In this document: piece by piece, positions 1 through 7,935 of the stretch
Layout of the letters: each line of letters starts with the position of its first letter
Position numbering within the stretch: the first letter of the stretch is position 1
NCBI GenBank assembly: GCA_964389705.1
Contig: CAYMEO010000004.1
Coordinates: 1-58,183, forward strand
DNA length: 58,183 bases
From: PSLL01 sp964389705
GTDB taxonomy: Bacteria; Desulfobacterota_D; UBA1144; Nemesobacterales; CSP1-2
Direction: 5' to 3'
The notes under the pieces: model-generated
Database searches by the model: none
Told to the model about the DNA's origin: nothing
The model's input: only the letters and a program-made list of their open reading frames with translations
Position numbers and translations under genes: made by a program

Positions 1-56
1 GGTAGAGCACTGGACTCCAAATCCAGCGGTTGGGGGTTCGAGTCCCTCCTGCCCTG
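1..56 (+). tRNA. trnW: tRNA-Trp (CCA), 5' end outside the window
   Basis: The visible part starts in the D-arm. It contains an anticodon stem CTGGA/TCCAG around the loop CTCCAAA (anticodon CCA), a T-arm with the TTCGAGT loop at about 35-41, and the 3' acceptor strand CTGCCCT followed by the discriminator G at 56. The CCA tail is not encoded, because TAAT follows. The acceptor 5' strand lies upstream of the window. A tRNA-Trp just before secE-nusG is a common bacterial arrangement and supports the call. Confidence 0.93.
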
Positions 57-72
57 TAATACTGATGAGGGC

Positions 73-142
73 TAGCCATGGATAATATGGAGTTGCGAAA
101 GCGGTTAATTCTTCTCTATATGCCCTGTGTTACCTATGGCTA
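73..142 (+). other. Imperfect inverted repeat between tRNA-Trp and secE
   Basis: TAGCCATGGATAA (73-85) can pair with TTACCTATGGCTA (130-142): 12 of 13 positions pair if one G-U is allowed. The arms enclose 44 bases. The right arm ends 11 bases before the secE start, so a folded transcript would place a long stem close to the secE ribosome site. No T-run follows, so this is not an intrinsic terminator. It may serve tRNA processing or have no role. Confidence 0.4.
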
Positions 143-153
143 AGAGAAAATAG

Positions 154-357
154 ATGGAAAGAGTAAGAGAAGTCATAGATAGAGCCATACAGTTTTTCAA
201 AGACGTTCAAGTTGAGATAAAGCGTATATCATGGCCTGCAGTTAAAGAAACGGTGCGCTCGACCGGAGCCGTGATCTTTATCTCAATTCTTCTTGCGTCT
301 TTCTTAGGATTAGTAGACTTTTTGTTTTCATTAATGGTTAAGTATATCCTGACCTAG
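154..357 (+). CDS. secE: Preprotein translocase subunit SecE
   Basis: SecE is the small essential subunit that clamps SecY in the inner-membrane Sec translocon. The 67-residue product is the short single-span form seen in most bacteria. An amphipathic N-terminal stretch with the typical VEIKRISWP motif (about residues 20-28) precedes one hydrophobic span (about 38-62). It lies between tRNA-Trp and nusG, the canonical position, and ends 25 bases before nusG, so the two are probably cotranscribed. No strong Shine-Dalgarno is seen before the ATG. The short length and family motif leave little doubt. Confidence 0.93.
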   Translation: MERVREVIDRAIQFFKDVQVEIKRISWPAVKETVRSTGAVIFISILLASFLGLVDFLFSLMVKYILT

Positions 358-382
358 GGAATAACGTAACGAAGGAATACGT

Positions 383-943
383 ATGACTAAAAGAAGGTGG
401 TATGTGGTTCATATAAATACTGGCTTTGAAGATAGGGTAAAGGCATTGATTGAAGAAAGGGTCAAGTTGGAGGGGCTTGAGGATTTAATTCACGAGGTCT
501 TGGTTCCAACTGAAACTATTGTTGAGCCGACAAAGGCCGGGAGAAAGAAGACTTCAGTTAGGAGGTTTTTCCCTGGGTATATTCTGGTCAATATGGAGCT
601 TAACGATAGAAGCTGGCATTTTATAAGGAGCATACCAAAGGTAATAGGGTTTGTAGGCGGTAAACTCAAAGAGGGAAAGATTGACCCTGATTCAGTCCCC
701 GATATAGATGAAAAAGAGGTTATGAAGATAAAGAGGCAGATAGAGGAGGGGACCCTGAAGCCAAAGCCAAGGCTTACATTTGAAAAGGGAGAGACTATAA
801 GGGTTGTAGAGGGCCCTTTTGCGAATTTCTCAGGTGTTATTGAGGAGGTAAAGCCTGAAAAGGGAAAGGTTCAGGTTCTTGTTACTATATTTGGCAGAAC
901 AACACCTATAGAGTTGGATTTTAACCAAGTGGAGAAGATATAG
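383..943 (+). CDS. nusG: Transcription termination/antitermination factor NusG
   Basis: NusG binds the RNA polymerase clamp and couples it to Rho or to the ribosome. The 186-residue protein has an N-terminal NGN domain that opens with RRWYVVHINTGFEDRV and includes FFPGYILVNM. A linker follows, then a C-terminal KOW domain (FEKGETIRVVEGPFANFSG, about 132-150). Length matches the family (about 180). Its TAG stop is immediately followed by the rplK ATG, so translation is probably coupled and the rplK Shine-Dalgarno lies inside the nusG end. Context secE-nusG-rplK is canonical. Confidence 0.97.
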   Translation: MTKRRWYVVHINTGFEDRVKALIEERVKLEGLEDLIHEVLVPTETIVEPTKAGRKKTSVRRFFPGYILVNMELNDRSWHFIRSIPKVIGFVGGKLKEGKIDPDSVPDIDEKEVMKIKRQIEEGTLKPKPRLTFEKGETIRVVEGPFANFSGVIEEVKPEKGKVQVLVTIFGRTTPIELDFNQVEKI

Positions 944-1360
944 ATGAAAAAGGTAATCGCGGAGGTAAAGCTTCTAGTCCCTGCCGGAAAGGCGACGCCA
1001 TCGCCCCCTGTAGGTCCCGCTCTTGGACAAAGGGGAGTAAATATAATGGAGTTTTGTAAGGGATTTAATGCACAGACATCGAAAATGGAAGGCATTTTGC
1101 CTGTTATAGTAACTGTTTATTCGGACAGGTCATTTTCATTTATAATAAAGACTCCACCAGTATCCTATCTGTTGAAAAAGGCCGCTGGTATTGATAAGGG
1201 TTCAGGTGAGGCGCCGCGGGTAAAGAAAGGTAAAGTAACTAAGGCTCAGGTAAGAGAGATAGCCAATCTTAAACTCCCAGATCTAAATGCCGATGATATT
1301 GAGGCCGCAATGAGGATAGTTGAAGGAACGGCAAGGAGTATGGGGATTGACGTTGTGTAA
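944..1360 (+). CDS. rplK: Large ribosomal subunit protein uL11
   Basis: L11 forms the GTPase-associated stalk base on 23S rRNA and is the contact for thiostrepton and RelA signalling. The 138 residues show the N-terminal KLLVPAGKATPSPPVGPALG signature with the flexible proline-rich hinge and the C-terminal rRNA-binding domain (KVTKAQVREIANLKLPDLNA). Length is slightly below the usual 141. The start directly abuts the nusG stop. In many bacteria rplK and rplA are nearly contiguous, but here 118 bases separate them and hold a possible 13-codon reading frame. Confidence 0.97.
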   Translation: MKKVIAEVKLLVPAGKATPSPPVGPALGQRGVNIMEFCKGFNAQTSKMEGILPVIVTVYSDRSFSFIIKTPPVSYLLKKAAGIDKGSGEAPRVKKGKVTKAQVREIANLKLPDLNADDIEAAMRIVEGTARSMGIDVV

Positions 1361-1394
1361 AGTTGTGTAAAAAGGTCATTTGTAAGGAGCAGCT

Positions 1395-1436
1395 ATGAGG
1401 CGATCTATCTTTGATATTGCTTCACTCGGTTCATAA
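1395..1436 (+). CDS. Possible 13-residue leader peptide before rplA
   Basis: A short open frame reads MRRSIFDIASLGS and stops with TAA at 1434-1436. An AAGGAG sits five bases before its ATG, a better ribosome site than many real genes here have. It occupies the unusually long rplK-rplA spacer and ends 42 bases before rplA. It could be a translated leader affecting rplA or a chance frame. No conservation evidence is available, and no homologous leader peptide at this position is known to me. Confidence 0.25.
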   Translation: MRRSIFDIASLGS

Positions 1437-1478
1437 TGAAATTCTTAATTTAATGGCATTGACTTTAAGGAGATAGAG

Positions 1479-2201
1479 ATGGCAAGGGGTAAAAGGTACC
1501 TGCAAGTTAGAGAAAAGGTTGATTCGACAAAACTCTACACGGTTGAAGAAGCGCTAGAGCTTATTGAGAAGACCAGGACTGCTAAGTTTGATGAAACTGT
1601 CGAGGTTACAGTTAAGCTCGGGATTGATCCACGCCAGGCCGACCAACAGGTTCGAGGCGCTGTGGTTTTACCCCATGGGACTGGCAGAAGCGTGAGGGTG
1701 CTGGTCTTTACAAAGGGGGAAAAGGTCAAAGAGGCACAGGAGGCCGGGGCCGACTATGTCGGCGCTGAAGACTTAATTGATAAGATCTCTAAAGAGAACT
1801 GGCTCGATTTTGAAGTTGCAATTGCAACCCCAGATGTAATGAGCCTTGTTGGAAAACTCGGTAAAATCCTCGGCCCAAGGGGGCTTATGCCGAGTCCAAA
1901 GGTAGGCACAGTCACGTTTGAGGTGGCAAAGGCTGTAAAAGAGGCGAAAGCAGGCAGGATTGAGGTTAAAAACGATAAAGGGGGGGTGGTCCATGCCCCT
2001 ATTGGAAAGGCTTCTTTCGGCTCAGCCAAACTCAGAGAAAATTTTCTTACATTTATGGACACAATTATGAGAATGAAGCCGTCTTCATCAAAGGGAACGT
2101 TTATTAGAAAGATTGTGCTTTCAAACACCATGGGTCCTGGAATAAAGGTTGACCCAGTAAGTGTCCGTGATGCACTAAGGGAATTTGAGCTGGCGGCATA
2201 A
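1479..2201 (+). CDS. rplA: Large ribosomal subunit protein uL1
   Basis: L1 forms the mobile L1 stalk near the E-site and can repress its own operon by binding mRNA. The 240 residues match the family length. Visible signatures are the N-terminal KRYLQVREKVDSTKLYTVEEA, the central LGKILGPRGLMPSPKVGTVT motif (about 128-147) and the C-terminal FIRKIVLSNTMGPGIKVD. The ATG is preceded by AAGGAGATAG. It is separated from rplK by 118 bases and from rplJ by 61 bases. Confidence 0.97.
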   Translation: MARGKRYLQVREKVDSTKLYTVEEALELIEKTRTAKFDETVEVTVKLGIDPRQADQQVRGAVVLPHGTGRSVRVLVFTKGEKVKEAQEAGADYVGAEDLIDKISKENWLDFEVAIATPDVMSLVGKLGKILGPRGLMPSPKVGTVTFEVAKAVKEAKAGRIEVKNDKGGVVHAPIGKASFGSAKLRENFLTFMDTIMRMKPSSSKGTFIRKIVLSNTMGPGIKVDPVSVRDALREFELAA

Positions 2202-2262
2202 GATGAGTAATAGGATTGGTCACAATTGCAAATTTCTGATATCTAATTGAGGAGTATTAAAG

Positions 2263-2796
2263 ATGTTAAACAAGGCTCAGAAGCAGGAGCTCGTAAGGGA
2301 TTTTAATGAGAGATTTAAGGCTAATCCTTCTCTTTTTGTCGTAGAATACAAGGGGCTTTCTGTAAAGGATATGGAGAAGCTCAGGCGTCGCCTTAAAAAG
2401 GCAAGGGCCGATTTCAGGGTTACAAAGAACTCCCTTCTTAAAATCGCATCTCGTGGAACCGAAATTGAGAAGATAAAAGACCTCTTTGATGGTCCGACTG
2501 CGATTGCTATATGTAATGAGAATCCTGTGTCGGTTGCCAAGGTCTTTACGGAATCCATTAAGGAATTGCCCATGCTTAAACTAAAGGGTGGGATTGTTGA
2601 GGGTAAGATAATAGGGATTGATGAGGTATCGAAGCTATCTCAACTTCCATCAAGAGAGGTGCTTCTGGCCCAACTCTTAGGACTTCTCTCAAGTCCAATA
2701 TCCAATCTTATGGGAACGCTTATGGAGCTTCAGAGACGTTTGCTCTACGTCCTTAATGCGGTCAAGGATATAAAGGAAAAAAAAGATAAAAATTAG
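2263..2796 (+). CDS. rplJ: Large ribosomal subunit protein uL10
   Basis: L10 anchors L7/L12 dimers to the ribosome stalk base. The 177-residue product has the N-terminal rRNA-binding domain (FVVEYKGLSVKDMEKLRRRL, then FRVTKNSLLKIA) and a C-terminal helical part (ISNLMGTLMELQRRLLYVL) that binds L12 dimers, ending in a lysine-rich tail. GAGGAG precedes the ATG at good spacing. The stop codon lies in a small perfect hairpin that separates rplJ from rplL. The spacer before it is short (61 bases) compared with the long L10 leader of gamma-proteobacteria. Confidence 0.97.
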   Translation: MLNKAQKQELVRDFNERFKANPSLFVVEYKGLSVKDMEKLRRRLKKARADFRVTKNSLLKIASRGTEIEKIKDLFDGPTAIAICNENPVSVAKVFTESIKELPMLKLKGGIVEGKIIGIDEVSKLSQLPSREVLLAQLLGLLSSPISNLMGTLMELQRRLLYVLNAVKDIKEKKDKN

Positions 2797-2811
2797 GGAT
2801 ATAACATCCCT
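2795..2811 (+). other. Hairpin spanning the rplJ stop
   Basis: AGGGAT (2795-2800) and ATCCCT (2806-2811) are perfectly complementary around a five-base loop. The last two bases of the rplJ TAG are in the left arm. No T-run follows, and the rplL Shine-Dalgarno (AAAGGAGG) begins about 11 bases later. It could influence relative L10 and L12 yield or transcript processing. Confidence 0.4.
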
Positions 2812-2840
2812 ATCAAAATTCAAAGGAGGCTTTAAGAAAA

Positions 2841-3236
2841 ATGGCAGAGGTTACAAGAGCAGATGTTATCTCATACATTGAGCGCGCAAGTATGCTTGAG
2901 ATCTCAGAGCTAATAAAAGAGATTGAGGAGAGGTTCGGTGTAAAGGCTGCCGCCCCTCAAGTGGCGGTAGTCTCCGCCGGAGGAGCTACCGGAGCAGCTG
3001 AGGCAAAGGCGGCTGAGGCAGAAAAGACAGAGTTCAACGTAGTGCTTAAGGCTGCGGGAGACAATAAGATTCAAGTGATTAAGGTTGTAAGGGAACTCAC
3101 TGCACTCGGTCTCAAGGAGGCCAAGGAGTTTGTAGAAGGTGTCCCCAAGATCGTAAAAGAGGGTGTGAAGAAAGAAGAAGCGGAAGCCATGAAAAAGAAG
3201 CTAGAAGAGGCTGGAGCAACGGTAGAAATCAGTTAA
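2841..3236 (+). CDS. rplL: Large ribosomal subunit protein bL12 (L7/L12)
   Basis: L7/L12 forms the flexible ribosomal stalk that recruits translation GTPases. The 131 residues comprise an N-terminal dimerisation helix region (about 1-40), an alanine-rich hinge (about 45-65) and the conserved C-terminal domain (FNVVLKAAGDNKIQVIKVVR, then GLKEAKEFVEGVPKIVKEGV). A strong AAAGGAGG precedes the ATG. It is the last ribosomal gene before a 363-base leader in front of rpoB, a place where polymerase and ribosomal protein levels are often adjusted separately. Confidence 0.97.
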   Translation: MAEVTRADVISYIERASMLEISELIKEIEERFGVKAAAPQVAVVSAGGATGAAEAKAAEAEKTEFNVVLKAAGDNKIQVIKVVRELTALGLKEAKEFVEGVPKIVKEGVKKEEAEAMKKKLEEAGATVEIS

Positions 3237-3599
3237 GATATACTAGAATTGAAAAGACTAGAACCCAAGCGATTACGACTACAAAGCGTAGTGACTGGCC
3301 ATTCCTGTAATTTGTGCTCATTAGACAACCCGGCTGGCCATTCGATTCATTTGAACGGGCCCATAATAGACTCGTGGCAGCTTGTCTGTGAGCTAGTTGG
3401 GTCAAAGAGGCCTGATCGAGAGCAGATAAAATAGTTTTGGTCAGGAGGAAAAGAGATAACTGACCGGCAGTTCCATTCGATGAACTCAGGATAAGAGATT
3501 GGTCAGAGGCAATAAAGGTTTATCCTTTTAGATTAAGGATTTTTATTATTTTTTTATGTCTACTTGAGTTTGAAATTTAGAGAAAGGGGGAGAGATAAA
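3237..3599 (+). promoter_or_regulatory. rplL-rpoB intergenic leader
   Basis: This 363-base stretch has no convincing gene. A TTG-started frame at 3249-3434 has no ribosome site and no family resemblance. It holds GGTCAG at 3439-3444 and again at 3501-3506, with CTGACC at 3460-3465 that can pair with either copy but not both at once. A terminator-like hairpin follows at 3511-3555. This resembles an attenuator controlling entry of polymerase into rpoBC. rplL-rpoB attenuation is known in Escherichia coli, but the elements here are read from sequence alone. Confidence 0.45.
3511..3555 (+). terminator. Intrinsic-terminator-like attenuator before rpoB
   Basis: ATCCTT (3522-3527) pairs perfectly with AAGGAT (3535-3540) around a seven-base loop, with AATAAA (3511-3516) able to pair with TTTATT beyond an asymmetric bulge. 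A long T-rich tract (3541-3555) follows at once. It lies only about 30 bases before the rpoB ribosome site, so partial termination would set rpoB expression relative to rplL. Confidence 0.5.
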
Positions 3600-6500
3600 T
3601 TGAACTCTAATTTGAGTTTTGAGGGAACAGAATCATATAGATTAAGAAAGAGTTTTTCAAAAATACCGATAGTTCTCGATGTGCCTCATCTACTTGAGAT
3701 TCAGCTTAAATCTTATGCTGACTTTCTTCAAGCCGACATAAGGCCCGAAGAGAGAAAGGAGATAGGACTTCACCGCGCATTCAAAAGTGTATTCCCTATT
3801 GAAGATTATAACCAGAGGGCGTCTCTTGAGTACGTAAGCTATCGTATTGACAAGCCTAAACATGAACCGAATGAGTGCCGTATGAAGGGCTACACCTATG
3901 TTGCTCCGCTTTATGTAACGTTTCGCCTTGTAATCTGGAATACACCTTCCGAACCAGGTGATGGACGTACGATAAGAGATGTAAAGGAACAAGAGGTTTA
4001 CTTCGGTGAGATTCCACTTATGACATCAAACGGTGCATTCATTATAAATGGTACTGAAAGGGCAATTGTTAACCAGCTTCACCGCTCACCGGGGGTGTTT
4101 TTTGATCAGGTGAAAAAAGATCAGACTACCGGAAGGGTCTCTTTCTCCGCGAGGATTGTTCCACAGGATGGAAGATGGCTCGATTTTGAGTTTGATTCTA
4201 AAGACCTACTTCATGTGAGGATTGATAGGAAGAAGAGATTTCTCGTCTCTGTGCTTCTTAAAGCCCTTGGATATAGTGCCAAGGATATAATGCTCTATTT
4301 TTATCCAACCGAAACGATCTATTTTGAACAGGACGGAATAAAAAAGAGCGTTGACCCGGAGATTCTCTCATTTCAGAGATCGAGCACTGACATATTGGAT
4401 CCAAAAACCGGTGATATTATAGTCAAAAGGGGTAGAAAATTCGTAAAAAATCTCATTGAAAAGCTCAATCAGGCAAAAATAGATAAAATTCCAATTCAAA
4501 TAACCGACATAGTGGATAGACCTTCTGCTGATGATATAGTGGATGAAAGGACTGGAGAAGTTATAGTTAATTTCAATGAGGAGATTACAGAAGAGAAGCT
4601 CCGGGAGATAATGGCACGGGGGATAAGCAAATTTAGGGTCTTCTATATAGATAATGTCAATGTAGTTTCATCGCTTAGAAACACCATTTTGGCTGATAAG
4701 ATTAAAACCACTCAGGATGCAATTGTAGAGATCTACAAAAAATTTAGGCCCACAGATCCACCGACTCTGAGCGTTGCGGAGAACTTTTTTTATAACCTGT
4801 TTTTTAATCCCGACACATATAGGCTCTCTAAGGTGGGGCGCATTAAGATGAACTATAAGCTTGGCTCTAGGGTCTCAGAGGATGTACTTACACTTACAAA
4901 AGAAGATATAATGGAAACAATAAAATATCTCCTTAACCTCAAGGGTGGTAGAGGGACTATTGACGACATTGACCATCTGGGAAATAGAAGAGTGCGTACT
5001 GTGGGAGAGCTCGTAGAGGATCGCTTCTATCATGGCCTTGAGAGGCTTGCCAGGTCTGTAAGAGAGAAGATGGGGTATCAGACTGTAGAGAATTTCATGC
5101 CAAGCGAGCTTCTTATTCCAAAGACCGTTATAGCCGTTGTAAAGGAGTTCTTCGCTACGGGGCAGCTTTCTCAGTTTATGGACCAAACTAATCCGTTGTC
5201 TGAAATTACACACAAGAGAAGGCTGAGCGCCCTTGGTCCGGGCGGTCTTACAAGGGAGCGAGCGGGATTTGAGGTCCGCGATGTCCATGCCTCTCACTAC
5301 GGAAGGATATGTCCCATTGAAACCCCCGAGGGGCCTAATATTGGTCTTATCTCTAGTCTCAGCACATATGCAAAGGTAAACGAATACGGATTCATCCAAA
5401 CTCCGTATAGAGTCGTAAAGAATGGAAGGGTAACGAATGAAATCGTCTATTTGAATGCTCTTAAAGAAGAGGAGTACAGAATAGCTCAGGCAAATGCCCC
5501 TTTAGATGAAGATGGGCGTTTTAAATCCGAACTCGTTTCAGCTCGCTACAAGGGTGAGTTCCTTATGGTTGAGCGCGACAAGGTTGAGCTTATGGATGTT
5601 TCTCCTGCTCAATTGGTCTCTGTCTCTGCATCTCTTATTCCGTTTCTTGAGCATGATGATGCAAACCGTGCTCTTATGGGATCGAACATGCAGCGCCAGG
5701 CCGTTCCCCTCATCCGTACTAGCGCTCCTCTTGTTGGGACAGGTCTTGAGAGAACAGTGGCTAAGGATTCGGGTGTTACGGTGCTTGCATTAAGAGACGG
5801 TTTTGTCGAGTACGTAGATGCTGCAAGGATTGTCGTAAGGGTTTCAGGTGATGGTAATAATGATGCTGGGGTTGACATTTATAATCTCATTAAGTTTCAA
5901 AAATCCAATCAGAACACATGCTGGAATCAAAGGCCCGTTGTCAAAAAGGGACAGGCAGTTGCCAAGGGGGATGTCATTGCCGACGGCCCTTCGACAGATC
6001 ACGGTGAGCTTTCCCTCGGACAGAATGTGCTTGTAGCGTTTATGCCCTGGGGCGGATACAACTTTGAAGATGCAATTCTTATAAGCGAAAGGCTGGTTAA
6101 GGAGGATAAATTTACCTCTATTCACATTGAAGAATTTGAGTGTATGGCGCGTGAGACAAAGCTCGGGCGCGAGGAGATAACAAGAGATATACCAAATGTT
6201 GGTGAGGAAACTCTCAAGGATCTAGATGAGAGCGGGATAATAAGGATTGGAGCCGAGGTAAAGCCCGGAGATATTCTTGTTGGAAAGATCTCTCCAAAAG
6301 GAGAGACTCAGCTCTCCCCCGAGGAGAGGCTTCTAAGAGCCATATTTGGGGATAAAGCGGGCGATGTGAAAGACACATCCCTTAGAGCTAACCCAGGGGT
6401 TTATGGGACTGTAATAGATGTGAAGATGCTTACCTCAAGGATGGTAGATAAAGATGAGAGGGCAAAGAGCATAGAGGATTTTGAGATAGCACGCCTCAGA

Positions 6501-7832
6501 CAGGATAGAGATGACGAAATAAAGATTCTCAAAGAAGGTGCTTTTGAAAGGATAAAATCGCTTCTTCTCGATAGGGTTGCAGCACAGAGGTTCATAATAA
6601 ATAGAAAGACGTTGATCAAAAAAGGAGAAAAGATAACTGAGGGGGTGCTCAATAATATTCCATTTGAAAAGCTTGCTGACATAAGTATTGAGAAAGGAGA
6701 ATCAATTGAGCACGAGGTTAAAAGAACAATTGAAAGAACACTTGAGCAGATTGATTTAGTGAAGTTGGTCTATGATCAGAGAATACAGAAACTCACCCGG
6801 CCCGATGAGCTTCCTCCAGGGGTTTTAAAAATCGTGAAGGTGCACGTTGCGGTAAAGAGAAAGCTTCAGGTAGGGGATAAAATGGCAGGAAGACACGGTA
6901 ACAAAGGCGTTATATCAAAGATTCTTCCCGAAGAGGATATGCCCTATCTGCCCGATGGAACCCCAATTGATATGGTACTAAACCCACTGGGGGTTCCTTC
7001 AAGGATGAACGTAGGACAGATCCTTGAGACACATCTTGGCTGGGCTGCAAAGGAGATTGGGCGCCAGCTAAATGAGTATATTGAGCGTGAATTTAGTACG
7101 GCTTCGCTTAGAAGGAAGCTCAAAGAGATTTATGAATCAAAAGAGATTAGACGGTTTATAGATGGAATGAGTGACGAGGAAGTAGTAGAGTTCACAAAAA
7201 GGTTAAATGAAGGGGTGCCTATTGAATCTCCTGTGTTTGACGGCGCTACTGAGAAGGAAGTAAAGGATATGCTCAGATCGGCCGGACTTCCAGAGGATGG
7301 AAAAACGATCCTTTTTGACGGGCGCACCGGGGAACCGTTTGATCAAAAGGTCACGGTTGGCGTTATGTATATGCTCAAACTCCACCACCTTGTAGAGGAT
7401 AAGATTCACGCAAGGGCAATAGGGCCTTATTCTCTTGTAACTCAGCAGCCCCTAGGTGGCAAGGCTCACTTTGGAGGTCAGAGGCTTGGAGAGATGGAAG
7501 TATGGGCTCTTGAGGCCTATGGTGCGGGCTATACGCTTCAAGAATTTCTCACTGTGAAATCGGATGATGTAGTTGGAAGAACCAGGATATTTGATTCTGT
7601 CGTAAAGGGCGACATGAATTTTGAGCCCGGCCTTCCTGAATCGTTCAAGGTTCTCGTAAAAGAGCTCCAAGCTCTGGCACTTGATATTGATCTAATTGAG
7701 AATGACGGATTGGACAAATTTACCACAGCTACTCAGGCGAGGCATGTCCTTGGCAAAGGCGAAGGACCCTCTACGGGTGCTGAGGGGAGAGCGGGGTTAC
7801 ATAAGTCAAAAGAAAAGACATTGAGGGACTAA
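3600..7832 (+). CDS. rpoB: DNA-directed RNA polymerase subunit beta
   Basis: This is the beta subunit of the core polymerase. I place the start at TTG 3600 because GGGGGAGAG (3586-3594) sits at ideal distance. An in-frame TTG at 3564 has no ribosome site and would add 12 basic residues overlapping it. The 1410-residue product opens with the family motif RKSFSKIP. It contains the rifampicin region SQFMDQTNPLSEITHKRR with wild-type aspartate, histidine and serine at the classical resistance positions, the GDKMAGRHGNKGVISKI active-centre motif and the C-terminal GGKAHFGGQRLGEMEVWALEA. It is followed 103 bases later by rpoC. Confidence 0.97.
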   Translation: MNSNLSFEGTESYRLRKSFSKIPIVLDVPHLLEIQLKSYADFLQADIRPEERKEIGLHRAFKSVFPIEDYNQRASLEYVSYRIDKPKHEPNECRMKGYTYVAPLYVTFRLVIWNTPSEPGDGRTIRDVKEQEVYFGEIPLMTSNGAFIINGTERAIVNQLHRSPGVFFDQVKKDQTTGRVSFSARIVPQDGRWLDFEFDSKDLLHVRIDRKKRFLVSVLLKALGYSAKDIMLYFYPTETIYFEQDGIKKSVDPEILSFQRSSTDILDPKTGDIIVKRGRKFVKNLIEKLNQAKIDKIPIQITDIVDRPSADDIVDERTGEVIVNFNEEITEEKLREIMARGISKFRVFYIDNVNVVSSLRNTILADKIKTTQDAIVEIYKKFRPTDPPTLSVAENFFYNLFFNPDTYRLSKVGRIKMNYKLGSRVSEDVLTLTKEDIMETIKYLLNLKGGRGTIDDIDHLGNRRVRTVGELVEDRFYHGLERLARSVREKMGYQTVENFMPSELLIPKTVIAVVKEFFATGQLSQFMDQTNPLSEITHKRRLSALGPGGLTRERAGFEVRDVHASHYGRICPIETPEGPNIGLISSLSTYAKVNEYGFIQTPYRVVKNGRVTNEIVYLNALKEEEYRIAQANAPLDEDGRFKSELVSARYKGEFLMVERDKVELMDVSPAQLVSVSASLIPFLEHDDANRALMGSNMQRQAVPLIRTSAPLVGTGLERTVAKDSGVTVLALRDGFVEYVDAARIVVRVSGDGNNDAGVDIYNLIKFQKSNQNTCWNQRPVVKKGQAVAKGDVIADGPSTDHGELSLGQNVLVAFMPWGGYNFEDAILISERLVKEDKFTSIHIEEFECMARETKLGREEITRDIPNVGEETLKDLDESGIIRIGAEVKPGDILVGKISPKGETQLSPEERLLRAIFGDKAGDVKDTSLRANPGVYGTVIDVKMLTSRMVDKDERAKSIEDFEIARLRQDRDDEIKILKEGAFERIKSLLLDRVAAQRFIINRKTLIKKGEKITEGVLNNIPFEKLADISIEKGESIEHEVKRTIERTLEQIDLVKLVYDQRIQKLTRPDELPPGVLKIVKVHVAVKRKLQVGDKMAGRHGNKGVISKILPEEDMPYLPDGTPIDMVLNPLGVPSRMNVGQILETHLGWAAKEIGRQLNEYIEREFSTASLRRKLKEIYESKEIRRFIDGMSDEEVVEFTKRLNEGVPIESPVFDGATEKEVKDMLRSAGLPEDGKTILFDGRTGEPFDQKVTVGVMYMLKLHHLVEDKIHARAIGPYSLVTQQPLGGKAHFGGQRLGEMEVWALEAYGAGYTLQEFLTVKSDDVVGRTRIFDSVVKGDMNFEPGLPESFKVLVKELQALALDIDLIENDGLDKFTTATQARHVLGKGEGPSTGAEGRAGLHKSKEKTLRD

Positions 7833-7935
7833 CTTCTTAAGTAGGGGCAGATTGGATATGCTCGTATGGATTACACATCTTGGCAATTAAAACCATGATG
7901 TCTCTTTTAATAAATTGGTAATAAGGGAGGTAAAA

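Noticed and set aside
2203..2250. 15-codon frame starting at the rplA stop
   Set aside because: Lacks a Shine-Dalgarno and ends just before the rplJ ribosome site; probably chance.
3249..3434. TTG-started 61-codon frame between rplL and rpoB
   Set aside because: No ribosome site, no recognisable composition of a protein, and it overlaps the inverted repeats of the rpoB leader.
4875..5399. 174-codon frame antisense to rpoB
   Set aside because: It is the mirror of a highly conserved coding region, with no ribosome site or family resemblance; other long antisense frames in rplA, rpoC, purF and ccoN were dismissed for the same reason.
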